From the NCBI RefSeq assembly GCF_023701525.1, contig NZ_JAMQAW010000030.1, positions 124,001 through 188,000 of the forward strand: 64,000 nucleotides of DNA, given 5' to 3'. The DNA comes from Streptomyces albipurpureus (GTDB lineage Bacteria; Actinomycetota; Actinomycetes; Streptomycetales; Streptomycetaceae). Below are positions 42,360 through 50,494 of this stretch, one piece after another. The position numbers were made by a program, and so were the translations under genes. How positions within the stretch are numbered: position 1 is the first letter of the stretch; the number at the start of each line of letters is the position of its first letter. The notes beneath the pieces are model-generated. The model did not search any database, had not been told where the DNA came from, and was given only the letters and a program-made list of their open reading frames with translations.

Positions 42360-43697
42360 ATGACACAGGCACCCTCGGCTCCGAAGACACTCCGGCGGCG
42401 CCACGATCGAGAGATCATCGCTCTCGCCCTCCCCGCCTTCGCAGCCCTCGTTGCCGAGCCGCTCTTTGTCATCGTCGATAGTGCGATCGTCGGCCATCTT
42501 GGAACACACCAACTCGCCGGGCTCGCCATCGCGGCATCCCTCCTGATGACCGCCGTGAGCATCTTCGTGTTCCTCGCCTATGCAACAACCGCAGCCGTCG
42601 CTCGACGCGTCGGCTCAGGCGATCTCGCTGCCGCGATCCGGCAGGGCATGGATGGGATCTGGCTAGCGACCTTCCTCGGCGCGGCCGTCGCCGCCGTGAC
42701 GTTCCCCTTCGCTCCCCGGCTGGTCCGGCTTCTTGGTGCCTCCGATACCGCAGCGCCCTATGCGATCACCTATTTGCAGATCTCCAGCATCGGCATCCCC
42801 GCGATGTTGATCGTTTTTGCCGCTACCGGAGTCCTCCGCGGGCTCCAGGACACTCGGACCCCGCTGTATGTCGCCATAGGCGGCTTCACCGCCAACGCGG
42901 TTCTCAATGTTGTGCTGGTCTATGGCGCCGGCTTCGGTATCGCGGGCTCCGCCTGGGGCACTGTCATCGCCCAGTACGCCATGGCCGCCGCCTATCTGAC
43001 CGTTGTCATACGCGGCGCCCGCCGGTACGGGGCCTCCCTACGCCCCGATGCCACCGGAATACGCGCCAGCGCCCAGGGTGGCGCACCCCTGCTGATCCGT
43101 ACGCTCTCACTGCGTGCCGTCCTCATGATCGTCACCGCCGTTGCCGCCCGGCTCGGCGACACCGAGGTCGCTGCCCACCAGATCGTGCTCTCCCTCTGGA
43201 ATCTGATGGCCTTCGCACTCGACGCAATCGCAATCGCTGGGCAGGCAATCATCGGCCGCTATCTAGGCGCCGGCAACGCCGAGGGAGCCCGACAGGCGTG
43301 CCGACGGATGGTTCAGTGGGGCGTGGCATCCGGCGTCGTGCTCGGGATACTGCTGGTAGCTCTGCGGCCACTCTTTGCGTCGCTCTTCACTGATGATCCA
43401 TCTGTGCATGACGTCCTCTTCCCCGCCCTGCTGGTCATCGCGGTCTCTCAACCCATCGCAGGCGTGGTGTTCGTCCTGGACGGTGTACTGATGGGAGCAG
43501 GGGATGGCCCCTATCTCGCCTGGGCCATGCTGGCGACCCTGGCGGCCTTCGCTCCCATCGCTCTACTCGTTCCCGTACTCGGCGGGGGACTGACCATGCT
43601 CTGGTGGGCCATGACGCTGATGATGATCATCCGCATGGGGACACTCTGGCTGCGTATGCGCTCGGGACGCTGGATGGTGACCGGCGCGACCCGCTGA
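42360..43697 (+). CDS. MATE-family efflux transporter (DinF-like)
   Basis: A 445-residue polytopic protein with twelve hydrophobic segments in two homologous halves, beginning after a basic LRRRHDREIIALALPAFAALVAEPLFVIVDSAIVGHLG segment. The IVGHLGTHQLAGLAIA and GVLRGLQDTRTPLYVA blocks are typical of the DinF/MATE branch of Na+/H+-coupled drug exporters. The ATG at 42360 follows GGGG closely; a TTG start at 42324 would add 12 residues. Divergent from dnaB. Confidence 0.88.
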   Translation: MTQAPSAPKTLRRRHDREIIALALPAFAALVAEPLFVIVDSAIVGHLGTHQLAGLAIAASLLMTAVSIFVFLAYATTAAVARRVGSGDLAAAIRQGMDGIWLATFLGAAVAAVTFPFAPRLVRLLGASDTAAPYAITYLQISSIGIPAMLIVFAATGVLRGLQDTRTPLYVAIGGFTANAVLNVVLVYGAGFGIAGSAWGTVIAQYAMAAAYLTVVIRGARRYGASLRPDATGIRASAQGGAPLLIRTLSLRAVLMIVTAVAARLGDTEVAAHQIVLSLWNLMAFALDAIAIAGQAIIGRYLGAGNAEGARQACRRMVQWGVASGVVLGILLVALRPLFASLFTDDPSVHDVLFPALLVIAVSQPIAGVVFVLDGVLMGAGDGPYLAWAMLATLAAFAPIALLVPVLGGGLTMLWWAMTLMMIIRMGTLWLRMRSGRWMVTGATR

Positions 43698-43798
43698 ACC
43701 CCGATGGGTCAAGCTGGGGCCCATGACTGACCACCAAAGGCCCTTCTGCCAGTCGCCCCAGGATCTGACCACCAGGATCTGATCAGTGGGCGGGCGAG

Positions 43799-43820
43799 CT
43801 CTGTTTCACGTGAAACAGAG
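43799..43820. promoter_or_regulatory. parS site within a 22-bp perfect palindrome
   Basis: The core GTTTCACGTGAAAC is at 43803-43816 and symmetry extends four bases each side (CTCT...AGAG). It lies between the convergent MATE and rplI genes. Confidence 0.9.
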
Positions 43821-43846
43821 TGGGTGATCCGCGTACACCACACGAG

Positions 43847-43880
43847 AGAAGGGCCGCACCCGGTTGGGTACGGCCCTTCT
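43847..43880. terminator. Bidirectional terminator between rplI and the MATE gene
   Basis: AGAAGGGCCG and CGGCCCTTCT are exact complements, with a further ACCC/GGGT pairing inside and a GGTT loop. It sits 23 bases after the rplI stop on the minus strand and is symmetric enough to work for both genes. Confidence 0.82.
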
Positions 43881-43902
43881 GTGACTCAGTCTCTTACCGC
43901 AC

Positions 43903-44349
43903 TCAGGCGGCGATGACCTCAACGCCGAGCTTCGCGGCAACCTCGGGGTGCAGACGCACAGACACCTGGTGCGAACCCAGGGTCTTGATCGGCGCACCGA
44001 GCTCAACACGACGCTTGTCGACCTCCGGGCCACCAGCGGACTTGATCGCCGTGGCGATGTCAGCCTGGGTCACGGAACCGAAGAGACGGCCGGCGTCGCC
44101 AGAGCGAACAACCAGACGCACCTTGACGGCCTCAAGCTTGGCCTTGACCTCATTGGCCTGCTCGATGGTCGCGATCTCGTGGATCTTGCGGGCGCGGCGG
44201 ATCTGCGCCACGTCCTTCTCGCCACCCTTGGTCCAGCGGATCGCAAAACCGCGCGGGACCAGGTAGTTACGAGCGTATCCGTCCTTGACGTCGACGACAT
44301 CGCCGGCGGCACCGAGGCCAGTGACCTCGTGGGTGAGGATGATCTTCAT
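43903..44349 (-). CDS. rplI: 50S ribosomal protein L9
   Basis: A 148-residue protein, normal length for L9: MKIILTHEVTGLGAAGDVVDVKDGYARNYLVPRGFAIRW N-domain with its RNA-binding loop, a long connecting helix, and a C-domain ending LGVEVIAA. L9 binds 23S rRNA domain V at the base of the L1 stalk. Last gene of the rpsF-ssb-rpsR-rplI operon, 17 bases after rpsR, with a strong terminator just downstream. Confidence 0.97.
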   Translation of the reverse strand: MKIILTHEVTGLGAAGDVVDVKDGYARNYLVPRGFAIRWTKGGEKDVAQIRRARKIHEIATIEQANEVKAKLEAVKVRLVVRSGDAGRLFGSVTQADIATAIKSAGGPEVDKRRVELGAPIKTLGSHQVSVRLHPEVAAKLGVEVIAA

Positions 44350-44366
44350 GATTCGGTCACCCTCCC

Positions 44367-44603
44367 TTAGCGCGCGGTGGACGTGTAGGGCAGCAGCGCC
44401 ATCTCACGGCTGTTCTTCACGGCCGTGGCGACGTCACGCTGATGCTGCGTGCAGTTGCCGGTTACGCGGCGGGCACGGATCTTACCGCGGTCGGAAATGA
44501 ACTTCCGCAGCATGTTCGTGTCCTTGTAGTCCACGTACACGGTCTTGTCCTTGCAGAATGCGCAGACCTTCTTCTTCGGCTTGCGCACAGGCGGCTTCGC
44601 CAT
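44367..44603 (-). CDS. rpsR: 30S ribosomal protein S18, cysteine-containing (zinc) form
   Basis: A 78-residue S18: MAKPPVRKPKKKVCAFCKDKTVYVDYKD, then RGKIRARRVTGNCTQHQRDVATAVKNSREMALLPY. The CAFC pair plus the later CTQH provide the ligand set of the 'C+' zinc-binding form; Streptomyces also carry a Zur-controlled 'C-' paralogue elsewhere. S18 pairs with S6 in the 30S platform. The ATG at 44601-44603 is chosen; a start seven codons upstream is not conserved. Confidence 0.96.
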   Translation of the reverse strand: MAKPPVRKPKKKVCAFCKDKTVYVDYKDTNMLRKFISDRGKIRARRVTGNCTQHQRDVATAVKNSREMALLPYTSTAR

Positions 44604-44658
44604 GTGTATCTCCTGTGTGATCAAGAAGTGGGGGTACGAACTCCCCTAGGAGGAATCC

Positions 44659-45264
44659 CTAGAAGGGGGGCTCGTCCGAGTAGCCGCCGCCAGAACCACC
44701 GGAGTTTCCGGAGCTTCCGCCCCAGCTGCCTCCGCTGCCACCCTGCTGCTGTCCGCCGCTGGCCGGGGCGCTGGAGGCCCAGGGGTCGTCGGCAGGTGCA
44801 CTGCCACCGCCCTGCTGGCCGCCGGAGCTTCCGCCCCAGCTGCCTCCGCTGCCGCCCTGCTGCTGTCCGCCGCCGCCGTAGCCACCCTGTCCACCGCGAC
44901 CGGTGGTCTTGGTGACCTTGGCCGTGGCGTTCTTGAGGCTGGGGCCGACTTCTTCGACGTCCAGCTCGTAGACCGTGCGCTTAACGCCCTCGCGGTCGTC
45001 GTAAGACCGCTGCTTCAAACGGCCCTGCACGACGACGCGCATTCCGCGCTGAAGCGACTCTGCGACATTCTCCGCCGCCTGACGCCAGACCGAGCAGGTC
45101 AGGAACAGGCTGTCGCCGTCCTTCCACTCATTGGTCTGCTTGTCGAACATGCGGGGAGTGGACGCGATACGGAACTTCGCGACCGCCGCACCAGACGGGG
45201 TGAAGCGCAGCTCGGGGTCGTCGACGAGATTGCCGACGACCGTAATGACGGTCTCGCCTGCCAT
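44659..45264 (-). CDS. ssb: Single-stranded DNA-binding protein
   Basis: A 201-residue SSB. The OB fold at 1-~110 begins MAGETVITVVGNLVDDPELRFTPSGAAVAKFRIAS. The tail is Gly/Gln/Ser-rich and ends in the acidic DEPPF tip that recruits replication and repair proteins. The tail contains a duplicated QQQGGSGGSWGGSSG unit, encoded by a 52-bp direct repeat. Located between rpsF and rpsR, the standard bacterial arrangement. Confidence 0.96.
   Translation of the reverse strand: MAGETVITVVGNLVDDPELRFTPSGAAVAKFRIASTPRMFDKQTNEWKDGDSLFLTCSVWRQAAENVAESLQRGMRVVVQGRLKQRSYDDREGVKRTVYELDVEEVGPSLKNATAKVTKTTGRGGQGGYGGGGQQQGGSGGSWGGSSGGQQGGGSAPADDPWASSAPASGGQQQGGSGGSWGGSSGNSGGSGGGYSDEPPF
44708..44873 (-). repeat. 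52-bp direct repeat inside the ssb tail
   Basis: Copies at 44708-44759 and 44822-44873 differ at one base. They encode the repeated QQQGGSGGSWGGSSG unit of the disordered tail. The 114-bp period is a multiple of three, so expansion or contraction would keep frame. Confidence 0.85.
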
Positions 45265-45338
45265 GGGTGAACCTCTCGGCGGGGATTGCTTCTGGCTGCT
45301 TGCTGCTACTCGAACCCGATGCCCTCTGAGCTAGTCGC

Positions 45339-45629
45339 TCAGTGGGTCTCGGGACGAAGGACCTTGGTCCGGAGGACCGACTCGTTCAGGTTCATCTGGC
45401 GGTCGAGCTCCTTGACGACCGCAGGCTCGGCCTGCAGGTCGATGACCGAGTAGATGCCCTCGGGCTTCTTCTTGATCTCGTAAGCGAGACGACGACGGCC
45501 CCAGGTGTCGACCTTCTCGACCTTTCCATTGCCCTCACGGACAACGGAGAGGAAGTTCTCGATCAGGGGAGAGACAGAGCGCTCCTCCAGATCGGGGTCG
45601 AGGATGACCATCACCTCGTAGTGACGCAT
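45339..45629 (-). CDS. rpsF: 30S ribosomal protein S6
   Basis: A 96-residue protein: MRHYEVMVILDPDLEERSVSP, KVDTWGRRRLAYEIKKKPEGIYSVIDLQAEPAVVKELDRQMNLNESVLRTKVLRPETH. It is the canonical S6, partner of S18 on the 30S platform. A strong AAAGGAGGTGGG lies before the ATG at 45627-45629, which rules out the very long upstream frame. First gene of the rpsF-ssb-rpsR-rplI operon; the promoter must lie in 45630-45911. Confidence 0.97.
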   Translation of the reverse strand: MRHYEVMVILDPDLEERSVSPLIENFLSVVREGNGKVEKVDTWGRRRLAYEIKKKPEGIYSVIDLQAEPAVVKELDRQMNLNESVLRTKVLRPETH

Positions 45630-45911
45630 GTGGAACCCACCTCCTTTGGACTCAGCGGCCACGGTCGTTCCGTGGCAGGAGGGTCGTGATGCGTAAGCAA
45701 CAGTGCCTTCAGTCAACCAGCCGCCACTGACAATCGCGGGGCGATCCTCTCCGGCCTGGCCAGAGACTCGACAGACACTGGTGCAGACCGTACAGAGTAC
45801 CCGTTGAGATGCGTCCGGTTGAAATCCAGTGGGGATGAGACGCAATCTGTACACATCGGGTGTGCGCGGCACTACGATGCGCCGCGCTCCGGCAACGCCA
45901 GGAGGTGCTTC

Positions 45912-46229
45912 ATGGCACAGGCAATGCGACGTCAACCGTCCACGACCTCTCTCCTTGCCACGGACGGAAAGCCCCACCCCCTCCAGGACACTCTGGTCGC
46001 GGTGACGCTGGTACTGGGACTTCTCGCCTTTGTCACGGCGATGTTCCACCATCTGCACCTGCTGAGCTCCTGGGCGGGGCTGGTAGGAATCCTCACCGGC
46101 GGCTACGGACAGTTCATCTCGGTGACAACCCGCGAACGCACCGCGTTGATCATCGGCCTTGGCCTGTCCGCCATCGGTTTCTTCCTCGGTATGGCCCACG
46201 GTGGCCTTTTCGGCGGAGTCGTCGGCTGA
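45912..46229 (+). CDS. Small two- to three-helix membrane protein
   Basis: A 105-residue protein conserved next to rpsF in Streptomyces but without a named family to me. Hydrophobic segments: TLVAVTLVLGLLAFVTAMF, HLLSSWAGLVGILTGGYGQF and ALIIGLGLSAIGFFLGMA. The ATG at 45912 has an ideal AGGAGGTG six bases upstream. Divergent from rpsF; function unknown. Confidence 0.85.
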   Translation: MAQAMRRQPSTTSLLATDGKPHPLQDTLVAVTLVLGLLAFVTAMFHHLHLLSSWAGLVGILTGGYGQFISVTTRERTALIIGLGLSAIGFFLGMAHGGLFGGVVG

Positions 46230-46379
46230 GCCGAGGGGAGCGTCGGCCGCCGGGACATGCCGGCGGCCTCCCATAGGACGCCGCACAGCCATTCGGGGCG
46301 CTCCCCCAGCGCAGTAGGCTTCGGCGCGAGAGCCGGAGCCCCTGACCCATGGGGACATACCTGCTGAGGAGCGCCCCAC

Positions 46380-47498
46380 ATGAGCCTGACCCTGAGGACC
46401 ATCAGCCGAGAGCAGCATCTGGCGTATATCCAGTCGCTGCCTTCGGCAAGTCACTGCCAGGTCCCGGCATGGGCCGATGTGAAGACGGAATGGCGCTCGG
46501 AGAACCTTGGGTGGTTCGACAAGAACGGCCAGCTCGTGGGCGCTGGTCTGGTGCTGTACCGCCAGCTCCCGAAGATCAAGCGGTATCTCGCCTATCTGCC
46601 CGAGGGCCCGGTGATCAACTGGTACGCGCCCAATCTGGATGAGTGGCTCCAGCCGATGCTCGCCCATCTCAAGCAGCAGGGCGCCTTCTCCGTGAAGATG
46701 GGTCCGCCGGTGGTCATCCGCCGCTGGGACGCACCGGCGATCAAGGCAGGCATCCAGGATCCGGACGTCAAGCGGCTCCGGGACGTGGAGGCCACGCATA
46801 TTGAGCCGCGCGCCTTCGAGGTCTCCGACCGGCTGCGGAAGATGGGTTGGCAGCAGGGCGAGGACGGCGGCGCCGGCTTCGGCGATGTCCAGCCGCGGTA
46901 CGTCTATCAGGTCCCCCTGGCGAACCGATCGCTCGACGATGTCCTCAGGGGCTTCAACCAGTTGTGGCGACGCAATATCAAGAAGGCCGAGAAGGCCGGC
47001 GTCGAGGTCGTCCAGGCCGGCTACCACGATCTTGAGGAATGGCAGCGGCTCTATGAGATCACCGCGATCCGCGACCGCTTCCGCCCGCGCCCTCTCTCCT
47101 ACTTCCAGCGTATGTGGCAGGTCCTCAACGCCGAAGACCCCAACCGAATGCGGCTGTACTTCGCTCGCCACAACGGAGTGAACCTGTCCGCGGCGACGAT
47201 GCTCGTCGTCGGTGGGCATGTCTGGTACTCCTATGGGGCGTCGGACAACATCGGCCGTGAGGTCAGGCCCTCGAACGCGATGCAGTGGCGGATGCTGCGC
47301 GATGCCTACGCCATGGGTGCGACCGTCTACGACCTGCGCGGAATCAGTGATTCCCTGGATGAGACCGACCATCTCTTCGGACTGATCCAGTTCAAGGTCG
47401 GCACCGGCGGAGAGGCGGTCGAGTACGTCGGTGAGTGGGACTTCCCGCTCAACAAGCTGCTGCACAAGGCCCTGGACATGTATATGTCGCGCCGCTGA
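46380..47498 (+). CDS. femX: FemX-like lipid II:glycine glycyltransferase
   Basis: A 372-residue FemABX transferase. Two GNAT-like domains are visible: one at ~20-150 with VPAWADVKTEW and GPVINWYAP, the other with LWRRNIKKAEKAGVEV, RDRFRPRPLSYFQRMW, WYSYGASDNIGREVRPSNAMQWRMLRDAYAMGATVYDLRGI, and the family terminus LFGLIQFKVGTGGEAVEYVGEWDFPLN. FemX adds the glycine bridge of Streptomyces peptidoglycan to lipid II from glycyl-tRNA. The start at 46380 directly precedes the conserved segment. Followed 104 bases later by the alanine-racemase-like gene. Confidence 0.9.
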   Translation: MSLTLRTISREQHLAYIQSLPSASHCQVPAWADVKTEWRSENLGWFDKNGQLVGAGLVLYRQLPKIKRYLAYLPEGPVINWYAPNLDEWLQPMLAHLKQQGAFSVKMGPPVVIRRWDAPAIKAGIQDPDVKRLRDVEATHIEPRAFEVSDRLRKMGWQQGEDGGAGFGDVQPRYVYQVPLANRSLDDVLRGFNQLWRRNIKKAEKAGVEVVQAGYHDLEEWQRLYEITAIRDRFRPRPLSYFQRMWQVLNAEDPNRMRLYFARHNGVNLSAATMLVVGGHVWYSYGASDNIGREVRPSNAMQWRMLRDAYAMGATVYDLRGISDSLDETDHLFGLIQFKVGTGGEAVEYVGEWDFPLNKLLHKALDMYMSRR

Positions 47499-47602
47499 GG
47501 CGCACCGCGCCGCTGGGGTCTTGCTCACCCACGCCGTAACCTCGTAGATCTCGTACACACCCCTGATACACCGCAGCCACCAGAAAGGTTCCGGGCCGGC
47601 CC

Positions 47603-48634
47603 ATGGCGCTCTCCCTCTACGTCGACACCACGCGCTGGCGGGCGCACCAGAAGTCCGTGATCGACCAGTTCCCCAGTCTGGTGCCGGTCTGCAAGGGAAA
47701 CGGCTATGGCTTCGGTCATGAGCGACTCGCCGAAGAGGCGTCCCGATTCGGCTCCGACATGCTGGCCGTCGGCACCACCTACGAAGCCGCCCGCATCAAG
47801 GACTGGTTCAGTGGCGACCTTCTCGTCCTGACGCCCTTCCGCCGCGGTGAAGAGCCGGTTCCGCTGCCCGACCGCGTTATCCGCTCGGTCTCATCGGTCG
47901 ATGGTGTGCACGCCCTGGTGGGCGCCCGTGTCGTCATCGAGTGCATGAGCTCCATGAAGCGCCACGGCGTTCTGGAGCAGGACCTGGGGCAGTTGACGGC
48001 CGCCATAGAGGATGTGCGGCTGGAGGGTTTCGCCCTCCATCTGCCGCTGGACCGCACGGACGGCTCCGACGCGGTCGAAGAGGTCATCAGCTGGATGGAC
48101 CGGCTCCGGGCCGCACGGCTGCCGCTGCACACCATGTTTGTCAGCCATCTGAAGGCCCAGGAACTGGGCCGGCTGCAGCAGCAGTTCCCGCAGACCCGGT
48201 TCCGCGCCCGTATCGGCACCCGACTCTGGCTCGGCGACCATGACTCGACGGAGTACCGCGGTTCCGTGCTTGACGTCACCCATGTCTCCAAGGGCGACCG
48301 CTTCGGCTACCGCCAGCAGAAGGCCGCGTCCGATGGCTGGCTGGTCGTCGTCGCCGGGGGAACGTCCCATGGGGTGGGGCTGGAGGCTCCCAAGGCGCTG
48401 CATGGGGTGATGCCCCGGGCCAAGGGGGTCGCTCGCGCCGGCCTGGCGACGGTCAACCGGAACCTGTCGCCCTTCGTCTGGGCGGGCAAGCAGCGCTGGT
48501 TCGCCGAGCCCCCGCACATGCAGGTGTCCATCCTCTTCGTGCCGTCGGACGCCCAGGAACCCCGGGTGGGCGATGAGTTGGTGGCGCACCTACGGCACAC
48601 CACCACCCAGTTCGACCGGCTCGTAGACCGCTAG
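47603..48634 (+). CDS. Alanine-racemase-like PLP protein
   Basis: A 343-residue protein with a fold-type III TIM barrel: LYVDTTRWRAHQKSV and PVCKGNGYGFGHERLAEEA, in which Lys31 is the PLP Schiff base. The C-terminal beta domain is recognisable (KGDRFGYRQQKAASDGWLVVVAGG and PPHMQVSILFV) but diverges from true alanine racemases, where it carries the second catalytic tyrosine; whether that residue is present cannot be settled by eye. Lying directly after femX, it may act in cell-wall amino-acid supply. Confidence 0.8.
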   Translation: MALSLYVDTTRWRAHQKSVIDQFPSLVPVCKGNGYGFGHERLAEEASRFGSDMLAVGTTYEAARIKDWFSGDLLVLTPFRRGEEPVPLPDRVIRSVSSVDGVHALVGARVVIECMSSMKRHGVLEQDLGQLTAAIEDVRLEGFALHLPLDRTDGSDAVEEVISWMDRLRAARLPLHTMFVSHLKAQELGRLQQQFPQTRFRARIGTRLWLGDHDSTEYRGSVLDVTHVSKGDRFGYRQQKAASDGWLVVVAGGTSHGVGLEAPKALHGVMPRAKGVARAGLATVNRNLSPFVWAGKQRWFAEPPHMQVSILFVPSDAQEPRVGDELVAHLRHTTTQFDRLVDR

Positions 48635-48642
48635 CCCCCGCA

Positions 48643-48682
48643 GGGACCCTCAGAACGAATTGCCGGTGGCTCCGAGGGTCCC
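48643..48682. terminator. Convergent terminator between the alanine-racemase-like and GT87 genes
   Basis: GGGACCCTC (48643-48651) and GAGGGTCCC (48674-48682) are exact complements, with two more inner pairs after a mismatch; the loop is ~18 bases. Nine bases after the plus-strand stop. Confidence 0.62.
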
Positions 48683-48741
48683 GTCGATCTGACCGAACCG
48701 CAGCCCATGGGGCCCCGGGGCACCAGGGCCCCGGAGAGTGG

Positions 48742-50271
48742 CTAGAACCGTCCCCCCTGGCCGCCCCCGCCGCCCCATCCGCTCTTCTCGGATGAGGTGC
48801 CCCAATCGACCTTGGCCCCCTCGACCACCTCGGCCGAGGCCAGTTCCCGCCCCCGTCCCAGGGTGAACACATCCGGCGCGCCGTCGAACACCCCGCCCGA
48901 CGGGTCATCCGAGCCGTCCTGGCGTACCCCGTCCCGTTCCGGCATCAGGATGTCCCGCACCACCATCGCGCACAGGTACAGCGTCCCCAGCAGGTGCAGG
49001 GCGATCACCACCTGATAGCCCTCGGGCGGCAGCCCCTGCTGCTTACCGCTCGTCGTGTACGAGAGGTACATCCAGATCCCGAGGAAGTACATGACCTCGC
49101 ACGCCTGCCAGATCAGGAAGTCCCGCCACCGGGGTCGGGCGAGGGCGGCAAGCGGAATCAGCCACAGGACGTACTGCGGTGAGTAGACCTTGTTGGTGAG
49201 GATGAACGCGGCGACCACCAGGAACGCGAGTTGGGCGAACCGGGGCCGGCGAGGGGCGGCCAGGGTGAGCGCTGCCACACCGGCGCAGGCGAGCAGCATC
49301 AGCAACATGGCGTAGTTGTTCACCGTCTCGACATCGATCGATGCCTCGGTGCGTTGGGTGATGATCAGCCAGAACGAGCCGAAGTCGATCTGTCGCTCCT
49401 GGCTGAAGGTGTAGAACTTCTTCCACCCTTCCGGTGCCAGCACCATCACCGGCACATTCACCACCAGCCAGGCAGCTGCCGTCCCGAACCCCGCATAGGC
49501 GAACTCCCGCCATCTGCCGGTGCGCCAGGCCAGGAGGAAGAGCGGACCGATCAGCAGGACCGGATAGAGCTTGGCCGCCGTCGCCAGCCCGATGAGGATG
49601 CCGAACGCCAGCGGCCTTCCACGGGACCACATCAGCATCGCGGCCGCGGTGAGCGCCACGGCGAGCAGATCCCAGTTGATGGTGGCGGTGAGGGCGAGGG
49701 CGGGTGCCAGGGCGACCAGGAGCGCGTCCCAGGGCCGACGGCGGTGGGTGCGGGCAACGCAGACAGCGAGGATCGCGGTACAGATCATCAGCATGCAGGC
49801 ATTGATCATCCAATAGACCTGCTCCTGATGCTGTAGGGAGCCCTCGGCAAGATTCAGCCAAGAAGCCACCTGCATAAAGAGCCCCGTCAGCACGGGGTAC
49901 TCCAGGAACTCCATATCGCCCGAAAGCCGATCGAAGTACGGGATAAGCCCTTCCGAGAAGCCGCGCCCCCGATAGAGGTGCGGGATGTCGGAGTAGCAGG
50001 CGTGGGTGTACTGCGAGCTGGCACCTCGGAACCACGCCCAGTTGTAGCAGGGCATCTTCTGCACCATGCCCAGCGCGAACATGCCGATGGCCACCAGGGC
50101 CACGACCCGTACGGGGGTGAGCGGGCTGGTACTGCGCCGCAGGGCCCAGCGGCCGAGGGGACCCCCGATCAGTTCGCTGCCGGAGGCCGCGATGGGGTCC
50201 TGTCGGGTGGGTCGCACATCCGGCCGGTCTTGGTTCACGCTCGTCTTCTCTGCGCTGGGCATGGTGCTCAT
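48742..50271 (-). CDS. GT87-family (DUF2029) polyprenol-linked mannosyltransferase-like membrane protein
   Basis: About 509 residues with roughly ten membrane helices. Conserved Asp-containing first extracellular loop: CYSDIPHLYRGRGFSEGLIPYFD, then LEYPVLTGLFM, ATAAKLYPVLLIGPLFLLAWR, and TNKVYSPQYVLWLIPL. The pattern (YPVL, KxYPxLL, SPQY) is that of actinobacterial GT87 alpha-mannosyltransferases that use polyprenyl-phosphate-mannose. The C-terminal ~80 residues are hydrophilic and end in a Gly-rich stretch. The ATG at 50269-50271 is chosen because any longer start would read through the terminator hairpin of the adjacent PBP gene. Confidence 0.82.
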   Translation of the reverse strand: MSTMPSAEKTSVNQDRPDVRPTRQDPIAASGSELIGGPLGRWALRRSTSPLTPVRVVALVAIGMFALGMVQKMPCYNWAWFRGASSQYTHACYSDIPHLYRGRGFSEGLIPYFDRLSGDMEFLEYPVLTGLFMQVASWLNLAEGSLQHQEQVYWMINACMLMICTAILAVCVARTHRRRPWDALLVALAPALALTATINWDLLAVALTAAAMLMWSRGRPLAFGILIGLATAAKLYPVLLIGPLFLLAWRTGRWREFAYAGFGTAAAWLVVNVPVMVLAPEGWKKFYTFSQERQIDFGSFWLIITQRTEASIDVETVNNYAMLLMLLACAGVAALTLAAPRRPRFAQLAFLVVAAFILTNKVYSPQYVLWLIPLAALARPRWRDFLIWQACEVMYFLGIWMYLSYTTSGKQQGLPPEGYQVVIALHLLGTLYLCAMVVRDILMPERDGVRQDGSDDPSGGVFDGAPDVFTLGRGRELASAEVVEGAKVDWGTSSEKSGWGGGGGQGGRF

Positions 50272-50434
50272 CCTGCCGTACGGCTCCGAATACGCCGCCA
50301 CGGTCGGCGAACCCGAAGGAGCCACCCCCAGCCCTCGGCCCAGGGGGTCGGCGTGCTCCCGAAAGCACCGCGCCCCTGCCCGCACCCGCCTGCGACGCTC
50401 CCCAGCCGGTGCACAACCCATGCCCCGTCAACGC

Positions 50435-50476
50435 AGGAGTGCCTCACACCAGCCACTGCCGGTGTGAGGCACTCCT
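50435..50476 (-). terminator. Strong terminator of the class A PBP gene
   Basis: A perfect 16-bp stem: AGGAGTGCCTCACACC (50435-50450) and its exact complement (50461-50476), 10-base loop, starting 19 bases after the PBP stop. Confidence 0.88.
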
Positions 50477-50494
50477 AGCGGGAATTCTCAGGTC

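Noticed and set aside
45339..47558. 739-residue minus-strand frame ending in the rpsF sequence
   Set aside because: Only the last 96 residues (S6) are real. The rest is antisense to the small membrane protein and femX, and S6 has its own strong ribosome-binding site at 45629.
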